DNA from: Hongsoonwoonella zoysiae
GTDB lineage: Bacteria > Pseudomonadota > Alphaproteobacteria > Rhizobiales > Stappiaceae
Assembly (NCBI RefSeq): GCF_013266695.1
Contig: NZ_JABRXF010000001.1
Location: 450,236-514,235 of the forward strand
Direction: 5' to 3'
DNA: 64,000 nucleotides
Positions 1 to 7,087 of the stretch are shown in pieces. The notes under the pieces were generated by a model, which was not told where the DNA came from, did no database searches, and worked only from the letters and a program-made list of their open reading frames with translations. Position 1 is the stretch's first letter; each line of letters opens with the position of its first letter. Made by a program: the position numbers and the translations under genes.

Positions 1-117
1 CGCGAGCACGAAGGTCTTGCCGGAACCCGCATTGGCGCTGACCCAGGCGGAGCGGGCGGGATCGGCGGCGCGCGACTGTTTTTCAAGTGTCGAGGCTGGA
101 ATCTCGGGCCGGCTCAT
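1..117 (-). CDS. addA: AddA helicase-nuclease, N-terminal 39 residues only
   Basis: This is the start of the AddA subunit of the AddAB double-strand-break repair helicase-nuclease; the rest lies outside the window. The 39 visible residues contain the UvrD-type Walker A motif SANAGSGKT (about residues 28-36), which binds ATP. The ATG overlaps the addB stop codon in an ATGA arrangement, so the two subunits are translationally coupled, as expected for a stoichiometric complex. The reading frame is open to the window edge. AddA is assigned rather than another UvrD helicase because of the addB partner. Confidence 0.93.
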   Translation of the reverse strand, partial: MSRPEIPASTLEKQSRAADPARSAWVSANAGSGKTFVLA

Positions 118-3100
118 GCATCCTCCCCATCGCCGAGCGACCATTCCTGAACGCGGGCGAGGTGATCGTAAACGCCGCCCATGACGCGCTCTTCCAAAAC
201 ACGCGCGCGCGAAAGATATCCCCGCTCCGGCACCTCGTAAGCGGCAAGAAGCTGGCGTAGGCGAGCCTCGGCATCGTCCGTCAGTTCGGCAATCGAACGG
301 TCCTTCGGGTTGCGCGGCAAGGCTTCGAGCGGAACACGCCCGCCGGACAGGCGAACGTAAAGAAGCTCCGAAACGGGCAAGCCGGCGTCGACACCCTTGA
401 AGCCGCCGCCGCGGATGAGCACGGCCTCCAGCGGCAACTGCGGCGAGAGAAGCACCGATACCTGCTTCAGCGAGGGCGCCTGGCCTGTCTTGTAGTCGAT
501 GATCGAAAGCGTACCGTCGGCAAGTTCGTCGATCCGGTCGGCGCGGCCCGTGAGCCTGATCCTGCGACCGGGCGTCAGGTCGATTTCCATGCCGCCGCCG
601 ATCTCTAGATGACGATGCGAAATGCGGCCCGCCCGTTCCGCCTCGAACTCGATGAAGGCCTGCGCCACGCGCCGGAAACGCGGCCACCAGAGCGCCTTGA
701 CCGCAGGGAATGCGTCGAGCGGGGCAAAACGTTGCGCCCCGATTTCAATCAGCCGGGCAAGGGCCGCCTCGTCGAAGGGGCCGTTCCATTCCATCAGGAA
801 ATCGGCAAGACAATCATGGATGATCTGCCCGCGCTCGGCGGCATCGGGCTCACCGCCGATGGGGTCGACCTCGTCGAGACGAAGCACGCGCCTGGCGTAA
901 ACTGCGTAAGGATCACGCACCAGCGCCTCGACCTCGGTAACCGAAAAGCGGTCGGGCCGGGCGGCGATGGGCGGCTTCGGTTCCGGGCGCGCGGCGAAGC
1001 GCACCGGACCTTCAGCCGCGTCGATCAGGCTCACGAACCGGCGATAACGCTCTCCGCGCCGGCGCATGGCGTCGGAAACTTCCTTGCCGAGCAGGGTGGT
1101 CAGCCGCTGCAGCCATCGGGAGGCGACCGTCGGCGCGCCATCGGCACGGGCGGCGCGCGAGAGCACGACCTCGCCCGCGCCCATCCCCTCGCAGAAGTCA
1201 TGGGCTGCCGCCCCGATCCTGCGTTCCGGCGGATCGAGCCCTAGGTCGCGCTTCATCGGTCTGTTAAGCCAAGGGTCGTTGCGCGTGGACTTCGGCCATG
1301 TTCCTTCGTTGAGACCGGCGAGTATGACGAGATCGGGCCTGTGCAGGCGCGCTTCCAAAGGCCCGAGAATGGCGATGCGCGGGTCACCCGGCAGGCGGCG
1401 GCGAACGTTGATGCCGGAAAGGAACGCGGAAAAAACATCCGGCCAGTCGAAGGCGGGCAGGCAAAGCCCGCTTCCCTTCACCTCCAGCATATCGGAAAGC
1501 GTGCGGGCGAGCTGGTCTCCGGTTTCGCCCGCGTAAAGTTCATCGCAAGAGCCGTTTTCATCCACACTCAGCCGGGCGAGGCACTCGACATGAGCTTCAA
1601 CCAGCGCTTCCACCGGCACTTCGCCTGAGACATCCGCGAAATCCTCAAGCGGCTTCAGGGCATGGGCAAGCCGGGAAACCAGATCCTCGATCGCGTTCCA
1701 GTCGTCCTCGACCAGCTTTTTCCAACGCGGGATCCGTTCGTCCCTGGCCACTTTCGACGAATGCTCGGCACGCGAGGCGGCAACGGCAGCGGCAAGGCCG
1801 CCCGTGCCGGGGGCTGCACGCGGGCCCCGCAACACGCCGCGCTCCAGCGAGCGTGCCGCCGAACGCACGTCCTTGACCGAAAGCCCAAGCCGGCAGAGCG
1901 GGTGCTTGAGGAGGGAAAGAAGATCGACAGGCTCAAGCCCGCGAAGCGCAAGGCGCGCGGCAAGGCTTGCCAGAACCGCCGGCGGCGTCTGGTCGAGCGG
2001 GCGGCCGGCGGAATCATCCACAACGATGCCCCAGCGCGCGAGGTCGACTGCAACGCGGCGGGCAAGCGTACGGTCCGGAGAGACGAGGGAAGCCGTCTTG
2101 CCCTCCTCCACCGCCTCGCGCAGCACGGTGGCGAGAAGCAGCGCCTCATCCGCTTCGTTGCGCGCTTCCACCAGCGAGACATTGGCGAAAGCGGCAAGCC
2201 GTGCCGCAACGGGGGTGGAGGCGAGAATGCGCGGCCAGGCATCCGTCGTTTCCGCCGGGCGCAGCGCCTCGGCGACCAGACGCTCTCGCGCGGCGCGCTC
2301 CGGCGATCCACTGGCTCCCAAAGGCGCGACATCTTCCCGGCTGACGCCAAGCCGGGACAAAAGCAGTTTCAGGCTATATTGCGGATGGGCGGGTATGGAA
2401 GCCGCCTCGCCGGGATACCCGAGCGCCGACCAGCTTTCCTCATCGAGCGCAAGATCGAGACCGGGAAGGACGATAGCGCCTTTTTCAAGCCCGGCGACGG
2501 CCTTCAGAAGATCCGCCGTGGCGGGAACCGAACCCGTGGTGCCCGCGACGATAACGGGCCCGCGCGGCGGGTGTTGCCGCAAGCCCTCCGCCTCGCGCCG
2601 GATGAGCGCCGAACGGCGCGCCTTGGGGTCCATCAACCCGCGCTCCGCCAAATGGGCAGGCCAGGCTTCCGTCGCGATCTTCAAAAAATCCAGTGTAATC
2701 TGCCAGTAGCGGGCGTGATCCTCCGGCACTAGGGAGGCGAGCGCTTCCCACCCGGCTTCCTCTGTCGCCACTTCATCCATAAGCGCGACAAGATCGCCGG
2801 CAAGCCAGGCAGCATCCGCTGCAGAAGCCGGCGCGCCGAAGGGGACATCCGCCGGAAGATCCAGAACGTCACGGCGAAGCGCGCCCTCCCAGGCGCGCAC
2901 AAGCCGCGTCATCTCCATCAGCCGTTCCATCGCCGGGATCTCGGGCGGAAGATCGATTGCCTGGGCAACCGAGCGCAAGGCGTGCTCGTCCTCATCCACA
3001 TCACCCAGTGGACGGATCGACGGCAACAGGCAGGCGTCCGTTCCCAGTTTCGCACGGAAAATCTCTGGCAGCGCGCGAGCCGCCCGCCGCGTCGGCAGGT

Positions 3101-3245
3101 AGAGCGTGATATCGGCAAGGGCTAGAGGGTCGGCACCCGCATCGAAGTCCGGCACCAGCCGGCCGGCGAGCAGCGCATCCACCAGCGTTTCAAGGAAATT
3201 CGCCGAAGGCGGGATCGTGAAAATGGATGTTTCGCGAATCGTCAT
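114..3245 (-). CDS. addB: Double-strand break repair protein AddB
   Basis: AddB is the second subunit of AddAB, which resects double-strand breaks for RecA loading. The protein is 1043 aa, normal for alphaproteobacterial AddB. A RecB-type PD-(D/E)XK nuclease domain is visible near the C-terminus: GRADRID at about 900-906, then IIDYKTG with Asp917 and Lys919, and Gln928 downstream. I did not see the cysteine set of the Fe-S cluster found in Firmicutes AddB, which is usual for this class. It overlaps addA by four bases. In many rhizobia addB follows the murU-like gene directly; here that gene lies about 9.5 kb away on the other strand, which suggests local rearrangement. Confidence 0.93.
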   Translation of the reverse strand: MTIRETSIFTIPPSANFLETLVDALLAGRLVPDFDAGADPLALADITLYLPTRRAARALPEIFRAKLGTDACLLPSIRPLGDVDEDEHALRSVAQAIDLPPEIPAMERLMEMTRLVRAWEGALRRDVLDLPADVPFGAPASAADAAWLAGDLVALMDEVATEEAGWEALASLVPEDHARYWQITLDFLKIATEAWPAHLAERGLMDPKARRSALIRREAEGLRQHPPRGPVIVAGTTGSVPATADLLKAVAGLEKGAIVLPGLDLALDEESWSALGYPGEAASIPAHPQYSLKLLLSRLGVSREDVAPLGASGSPERAARERLVAEALRPAETTDAWPRILASTPVAARLAAFANVSLVEARNEADEALLLATVLREAVEEGKTASLVSPDRTLARRVAVDLARWGIVVDDSAGRPLDQTPPAVLASLAARLALRGLEPVDLLSLLKHPLCRLGLSVKDVRSAARSLERGVLRGPRAAPGTGGLAAAVAASRAEHSSKVARDERIPRWKKLVEDDWNAIEDLVSRLAHALKPLEDFADVSGEVPVEALVEAHVECLARLSVDENGSCDELYAGETGDQLARTLSDMLEVKGSGLCLPAFDWPDVFSAFLSGINVRRRLPGDPRIAILGPLEARLHRPDLVILAGLNEGTWPKSTRNDPWLNRPMKRDLGLDPPERRIGAAAHDFCEGMGAGEVVLSRAARADGAPTVASRWLQRLTTLLGKEVSDAMRRRGERYRRFVSLIDAAEGPVRFAARPEPKPPIAARPDRFSVTEVEALVRDPYAVYARRVLRLDEVDPIGGEPDAAERGQIIHDCLADFLMEWNGPFDEAALARLIEIGAQRFAPLDAFPAVKALWWPRFRRVAQAFIEFEAERAGRISHRHLEIGGGMEIDLTPGRRIRLTGRADRIDELADGTLSIIDYKTGQAPSLKQVSVLLSPQLPLEAVLIRGGGFKGVDAGLPVSELLYVRLSGGRVPLEALPRNPKDRSIAELTDDAEARLRQLLAAYEVPERGYLSRARVLEERVMGGVYDHLARVQEWSLGDGEDA

Positions 3246-3443
3246 GACGTCATTTTGACGGCTTCACGCCCGCCGTCCAGAGCGCCTTTATCGAAACCGA
3301 ATTCGAGCAGAAATTCAGAGTGAGCATAAATATTATAAATAACCCAAGAATATATAACCTTTATTTTGCCCTAATCTTCCTGCAAGAAACTGTAAATACT
3401 TCGAATCAGGGAAGTTCGCTGCGAAAATAAGAAGCAGCGCTCT
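3246..3443. promoter_or_regulatory. AT-rich leader upstream of addB and the toxin gene
   Basis: This spacer lies between divergent addB and the HigB-like toxin gene. From about 3325 to 3440 it is strikingly AT-rich compared with the rest of the window and has TATA-like stretches (for example around 3330-3360). It probably holds the promoters for both directions. The base composition is a sign that the toxin-antitoxin patch was acquired. I could not fix exact promoter elements. Confidence 0.4.
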
Positions 3444-3782
3444 ATGCTACCGGACAAAAGAAAATTTCCAGCATACTTCCTGCGCCTGACGAACGGGCGG
3501 GAGCCCGTTCGGGATTGGCTAAAAACCTTAAGTAAGGACGATCGCCTGATCGTCGATACGCAGATCGAGAAGCTCGAATTCGGAGAGGCGCTCGGCCTCA
3601 AATACGGCCGACATATCGGCGGCGGGCTTTTCGAACTTAGAAGCTATCTTGCCGGCGGGCGTTTCGCCCGGATTTTTTACAGCCTTTCGGGGCGGCGGCT
3701 CGTCCTGATCCACGGCGTGACTGGTACAAGCCGGATACCGGCGGAAGTCAGGCGATTTGCAAAAACCGGAGATCGAGGATGA
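3444..3782 (+). CDS. HigB/RelE-like toxin (phage Gp49-like family)
   Basis: This 112-aa protein looks like a type II toxin of the phage Gp49-like HigB branch of the RelE/ParE superfamily. Family features seen are an N-terminal strand followed by GREPVRDWLKTLSKDDR (about 18-34), an alpha-helical linker, LFELRSYLAGGRFARIFY in the core (about 62-79) and a final VLIHGV strand. Members of this family act as ribosome-dependent mRNA interferases, which is inferred here and not shown. The stop codon overlaps the next start codon (ATGA). Toxin-first order is typical of higBA-like loci. The usual lysine-rich segment after the HG motif is replaced by GTSRIPAEV, so activity could be altered. Confidence 0.8.
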   Translation: MLPDKRKFPAYFLRLTNGREPVRDWLKTLSKDDRLIVDTQIEKLEFGEALGLKYGRHIGGGLFELRSYLAGGRFARIFYSLSGRRLVLIHGVTGTSRIPAEVRRFAKTGDRG

Positions 3783-3955
3783 TACGTGAAAGCGAAATCG
3801 GCACGGCTTTCGACGACTTCCTGCGCGAAAATGGCCTGCTCGCCGGCGCCGAGGAACGGGCCATGCGCGAGATCATAAAGGATCAGGTGAAGGGATCCAT
3901 AGCGGCGGCTGCAGGCGGAAGATCGCCGGAAAGGGCGCGAAGAATTCTCGCTTGA
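3779..3955 (+). CDS. Short putative antitoxin, probably lacking its DNA-binding domain
   Basis: This 58-aa ORF starts inside the toxin stop codon (ATGA overlap). Its beginning, with AFDDFLRENGL at residues 10-20 and a following amphipathic helix, resembles the N-terminus of the HTH antitoxins that accompany Gp49-like toxins. Those antitoxins are usually near 90-100 aa and end in a helix-turn-helix. Here the frame ends after an Ala/Gly/Arg-rich tail (residues about 42-58), with no recognisable HTH. It is either a truncated antitoxin that only neutralises the toxin, or a decayed gene. No obvious single frameshift restores an HTH downstream. Confidence 0.6.
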   Translation: MIRESEIGTAFDDFLRENGLLAGAEERAMREIIKDQVKGSIAAAAGGRSPERARRILA

Positions 3956-4015
3956 AGCGAGCGCAGGCCGTTGCGGGATTCTTTACCGCTTTTCGCCCAA
4001 CCGGATCTGTCACCC

Positions 4016-4130
4016 TCACCTCAGCGACTTCGTTTTCTCTTGAACCGAGTCAAGACCATCGGAAATTGCCTGCGATAATGCGGACTTCCTCATGACCTCA
4101 AGGCCCGCTGCCATTGCGCCGGTCAGGGAG
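4016..4130 (-). pseudogene. Remnant of a proC-like 3' end
   Basis: Read on the minus strand, this segment encodes a tail with LEVMRKSALSQAISDGLD and then EKTKSLR before a stop. It matches the C-terminal tail of the intact proC-like gene about 1.08 kb away (5098-5210), including the stop position. The two DNA copies are very similar over about 105 bases, then diverge. No intact reductase precedes the remnant; upstream lies the 3' part of the NYN-domain gene, whose last codons overlap the repeat in another frame. The simplest reading is a duplicated gene end left by insertion or recombination. Confidence 0.7.
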
Positions 4131-4832
4131 GCCATTTGCCAGAAGCTTTCCTTTGGGCTTGAGGCGAACCATCGCGTCGCTTCCCTTCGGATCAAGTTCA
4201 AAGAGTTCCCGCCGTTTCGCCAGATAGGCGCGCCAGGTTCGTTCTTCGAAAGTGCTGATCCGCGTTCCGTGAATGGAGTGCATTTTCGGCCCGAGCAGGG
4301 CAATTTGCATGCCGTGTTTGCTGTCACCATGCTCGGCAATCATGGCGACGATCTTCTTGTCGAGGTCCTTGCAGTTGGAAACCGGCTTCTTCTTTGCTGG
4401 AGTTTCAGAAGCTTCCTTGAAGGTCGCGAAGTCCGAGCAAGCCTTGCGGAAATTCTGCGGTGCCTTGGATTCGCCCATGCCAAGAACATACCGGCCATGT
4501 TCGCGCAACCGCACCGCCAGATGCGTGAAATCGCTGTCGGAAGAAGCGATCACGAAAGTTTCGATATTCAAGGCGAGATTCATCTCGATGGCATCGATGG
4601 CGAGAAGAAGGTCCGATGCGTTTTTGCCGGTTCCGGTGTGGATCAGGCGATACCCCAGTATTTTTAGCCAATCCTGGGTATGGCTGGCGTCAGTATAGAC
4701 CCTGGCGATATCCACGCACCCCAATTTGTTTGCCTGTTCCAGGATCTGATGCGCGTAAGACGCGCTGACATTATCGCCATCGACAAGCACCGCTACCCGG
4801 CTGTTTGCCCGCCCTACGCAATCGGTTCCCAT
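4098..4832 (-). CDS. NYN domain (LabA/DUF88) protein with C-terminal OST-HTH/LOTUS domain
   Basis: This 244-aa protein joins a NYN/PIN-like ribonuclease domain (residues about 11-138) to an OST-HTH/LOTUS RNA-binding domain (about 152-226). Acidic residues expected for metal-dependent nuclease activity are present: Asp18, Asp20 and Asn21 in VLVDGDN, Asp74 in NASDLLLAID, and Asp99/Asp101 in ASSDSDF. Bacterial NYN-LOTUS proteins are thought to act on RNA, but the substrate is not predictable. The last 10-15 codons, read from the proC-tail repeat, are probably not ancestral. It lies next to a toxin-antitoxin pair and has long non-coding flanks, so it may be an acquired single gene. Phage defence or RNA turnover are both possible. 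Confidence 0.85.
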   Translation of the reverse strand: MGTDCVGRANSRVAVLVDGDNVSASYAHQILEQANKLGCVDIARVYTDASHTQDWLKILGYRLIHTGTGKNASDLLLAIDAIEMNLALNIETFVIASSDSDFTHLAVRLREHGRYVLGMGESKAPQNFRKACSDFATFKEASETPAKKKPVSNCKDLDKKIVAMIAEHGDSKHGMQIALLGPKMHSIHGTRISTFEERTWRAYLAKRRELFELDPKGSDAMVRLKPKGKLLANGLPDRRNGSGP

Positions 4833-5097
4833 ACGACCGTTCCCAGACCGCCCATACTTGCAAGACTTTGGCGCAGACCTCCTATGATTGCAATATTCGC
4901 TCTTAGATGCCCTAGGGATATTTTCCGAAATCGATCGTTATGACAAAATCACTTCTCGAAATCCGGCTGATTTCGATTCAAGTTCCCTTTTCAAAAAGCA
5001 TTCTTGGCGAGCAGGAAAGCTGACAGTCGGCGAATGGTTCATGTGAGAAACCATGAAGAGCCGCGTGAGAGAAATTACTTCTGCCAGGGAAATTCTC

Positions 5098-5892
5098 TCA
5101 CCCCAGCGATTTCGCTTTCTCGTAAGCGGCGTCAAGACCATCGGAAATCGCCTGCGACAGCGCGGACTTCCTCATGACCTCGAGACCCGCTGCCGTGGTT
5201 CCGGCATAGGCGATCATCTCCGCAACGCGCTGCGCCGGCATGGGCTCCGTCTCCGAAAGCGTCACGCCGCTTGCGTGAAAGAGCTGGCGGATGGCGCGGT
5301 CGGCCACCTTCGGATCGACGCCATGGCGGACCGCGTAATCCGCCATACACTCTGCAAACAGCGCGACGAAGCCTGGAACCGGCCCGGTGAGCGCGGTGAA
5401 ACGGTCTATCTGGTCCTCGTCGAAAACCTCATCCGTCTTGCCGCAGGCCCTGAAGAGAAAACCCACCGTTTCGCGGTCCTGCTCCGTTACGCCCGGCGAC
5501 GCGATCCAGGGCGAATAGGCAAGCCCGTATTCGGCGGCCGGGCTCGACATGGCGCGCACGATCCGGGTTGCCCTCGTCAGGTCGCCGATCTTCTCGATCG
5601 TCAATCCGGCGACGACGGAAATCACAAGCTTGTCTTCCGCCTTGAGCGCCATTTCCTTCGCAACATGAGGCGGCACGGAAAGCAGGATCGTTTCGCAAGC
5701 TTGCGCCAGTTCCTGATTGTCTGTCGTGGAGCGCACGAAGGGCCACTTGCGGAAGCCGTTCAGCTTGCCGGATGTGTTGGAGATCCAAAGGTGATCGGGC
5801 GCGAGCGTGCCCGTGAGCAGAAGCTGGCGCGCAATCGCCCCGCCGAGCTGGCCGCTGCCGCCGATGATGCCGAATGTGTGGTGAATGGCCAT
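5098..5892 (-). CDS. Pyrroline-5-carboxylate reductase family protein (ProC-like)
   Basis: This protein of about 264 aa belongs to the ProC/F420-oxidoreductase fold family, which reduces pyrroline-5-carboxylate to proline with NAD(P)H. The N-terminal Rossmann turn reads GIIGGSGQLGGA, and the C-terminal helical dimer domain is present (LTGPVPGF, about residues 170-177). The start at 5892 is chosen because GGGCGG-like purines sit at good spacing before it; a start at 5919 has poor spacing. Only some active-site positions can be recognised, so it could be a ProC paralogue and not the main biosynthetic enzyme. A degenerate copy of its 3' end lies at 4016-4130. Confidence 0.75.
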   Translation of the reverse strand: MAIHHTFGIIGGSGQLGGAIARQLLLTGTLAPDHLWISNTSGKLNGFRKWPFVRSTTDNQELAQACETILLSVPPHVAKEMALKAEDKLVISVVAGLTIEKIGDLTRATRIVRAMSSPAAEYGLAYSPWIASPGVTEQDRETVGFLFRACGKTDEVFDEDQIDRFTALTGPVPGFVALFAECMADYAVRHGVDPKVADRAIRQLFHASGVTLSETEPMPAQRVAEMIAYAGTTAAGLEVMRKSALSQAISDGLDAAYEKAKSLG

Positions 5893-6249
5893 GACACCGC
5901 CCTTTGCGAAGCCGTTCATGAATGCGCCGGGCGATCACATTAACACATTGTCTGCGCGAGATTACGCCCGCTTCGCAAAGACAGTCAGGCGGCTCCTCCC
6001 TTCAGCCAGACCAGGAGCAGAAATAAATTTGCATTCGCAGGTGGCTTAAAACCGGAAGAACAGAAAAGAAGCGGCCCTACGAAGAATAACTACAAGTGGA
6101 TCACACGATTCCATTGAAGCTACACGACTATATTTTCCTTCAAAAGATGATCCTGAAAGTCTCCGCACCGTAAACAGTCGCAACCGGATCTTCAAAGGCA
6201 AGAGCCGGACAGGGGCCGGGGCCAATCACCCAAGGAAGGAATACGAATT
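5893..6249. other. Divergent spacer between proC-like gene and fasciclin gene
   Basis: About 357 bases without a gene. It should hold two divergent promoters. The right half (about 6030-6150) is moderately AT-rich. A good ribosome binding site (AAGGAAGGA) stands at 6232-6240 before the fasciclin gene. I looked for GGAAC-N16-17-CGTT general-stress promoters and found none, and saw no structured RNA. Confidence 0.4.
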
Positions 6250-6732
6250 ATGCGCAAGCTTCTACTTGCATCCGCATTCGCACTCGCAACCACAACCGCC
6301 GCACATTCGGCAAATATCGTTGAGACGGCCAAGGGCGCCGGCACGTTCAACACGCTGCTTGCCGCCGCACAGGCCGCCGGCCTTGCCGATGCGCTGGCGA
6401 CGACCGATGGCCTGACGGTTTTCGCGCCGACGGACGAGGCTTTCGCAGCCCTTCCCGAGGGCACCGTCGAGAACCTCCTGAAGCCGGAGAACAAGGATCA
6501 GCTCGTCGCGATCCTGAGCTATCACGTGGTGCCGCAGAAGATCATGTCCGGTCAGATTTCCGACGGTTCGGCGGAAGTCGCCACGCTGAAGGGTAGCGGC
6601 GACATGACAATCACCGTCGAAAAGACCGCTTCGGGCGTGACCGTCGACGGGGCGAATGTGGTCACCGCCGACGTGGAGGCGGATAACGGCGTCATTCACG
6701 TTATCGACAAGGTGATCCTGCCGTCCGACTGA
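6250..6732 (+). CDS. Secreted fasciclin (FAS1) domain protein
   Basis: This 160-aa protein has an N-terminal signal peptide (about residues 1-21, ending in AHSA) and one FAS1 domain. Family signatures seen are FNTLLAAAQAAGL (H1-like), LTVFAPTDEAFAALP (about 57-71) and the H2 region VVTADVEADNGVIHVIDKVILP near the C-terminus. Small secreted FAS1 proteins in alphaproteobacteria are linked to surface adhesion or symbiosis; the role here is inferred from the fold only. The start is fixed by a strong AAGGAAGGA ribosome binding site. It is a single-gene unit ended by a strong hairpin at 6756-6780. Confidence 0.93.
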   Translation: MRKLLLASAFALATTTAAHSANIVETAKGAGTFNTLLAAAQAAGLADALATTDGLTVFAPTDEAFAALPEGTVENLLKPENKDQLVAILSYHVVPQKIMSGQISDGSAEVATLKGSGDMTITVEKTASGVTVDGANVVTADVEADNGVIHVIDKVILPSD

Positions 6733-6755
6733 CGGATTTCGCCTTGAATTTTTCG

Positions 6756-6780
6756 AAAGGGCGCCGGACAGGCGCCCTTT
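6756..6780 (+). terminator. Intrinsic terminator-like hairpin after the fasciclin gene
   Basis: A perfect 10-bp stem (AAAGGGCGCC with GGCGCCCTTT) closes a 5-base loop 24 bases after the fasciclin stop codon. The 3' arm ends in T residues. Confidence 0.8.
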
Positions 6781-6866
6781 CCGCAGTTGCGGGCCGTCGA
6801 TCCGATTCATATAACCAATTGAAGGTGATAGTTGTTTTGACGATGAGCGCTTGCGGATTTCCAGAT

Positions 6867-6888
6867 GATATAAAGAAATCTTTATATC
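6867..6888 (+). promoter_or_regulatory. Perfect 22-bp dyad, candidate operator of ahcY
   Basis: Two perfect 9-base arms, GATATAAAG and CTTTATATC, flank the spacer AAAT. The dyad sits four bases before a good -35 element and about 200 bases before the ahcY start. Many proteobacteria control S-adenosylmethionine-cycle genes, ahcY first among them, through the ArsR-family regulator SahR, which binds a palindrome. Assignment to SahR is inference from position and symmetry; no sahR gene is visible in this window. Confidence 0.65.
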
Positions 6889-6892
6889 CTTA

Positions 6893-6921
6893 TTGTTTTA
6901 AGCCTTGAGCCGGTATATAAC
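6893..6921 (+). promoter_or_regulatory. Candidate housekeeping promoter of ahcY
   Basis: TTGTTT (6893-6898) and TATAAC (6916-6921) are separated by 17 bases. The element stands directly downstream of the 22-bp dyad and would give a 5' leader of about 160 bases. Confidence 0.55.
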
Positions 6922-7087
6922 CCGCCATCGTAGACCGGGGTGCGCCGTTCGCGCCGCCCGAAGGCGATGCGAACGCCCCCGATCGAAACGATTGCCGGTC
7001 CGCTCCGGCAGCCGCCCCTGCCGGGATCCCGGACATGAGGCGCGGCGCGAAGGCGGGGCCGGCTGAGTTCCCAACGGAAGGATCAAC
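6922..7087 (+). other. GC-rich structured leader of ahcY
   Basis: The probable 5' leader is very GC-rich. It contains a 7-bp stem (CCGGCAG 7005-7011 with CTGCCGG 7018-7024) whose 3' arm overlaps a second palindrome, CCGGGATCCCGG (7021-7032), so the two folds exclude each other. I could not match it to the SAH riboswitch consensus. A ribosome binding site (GGAAGGA) precedes the start. Confidence 0.35.

Noticed and set aside
5893-6249. EcfG-type general stress promoter before the fasciclin gene
   Set aside because: No GGAAC-N16-17-CGTT match was found in the spacer.
6922-7087. SAH riboswitch upstream of ahcY
   Set aside because: The leader is structured, but the conserved SAH-riboswitch core could not be matched by eye. 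The dyad for a protein regulator is the better explanation.
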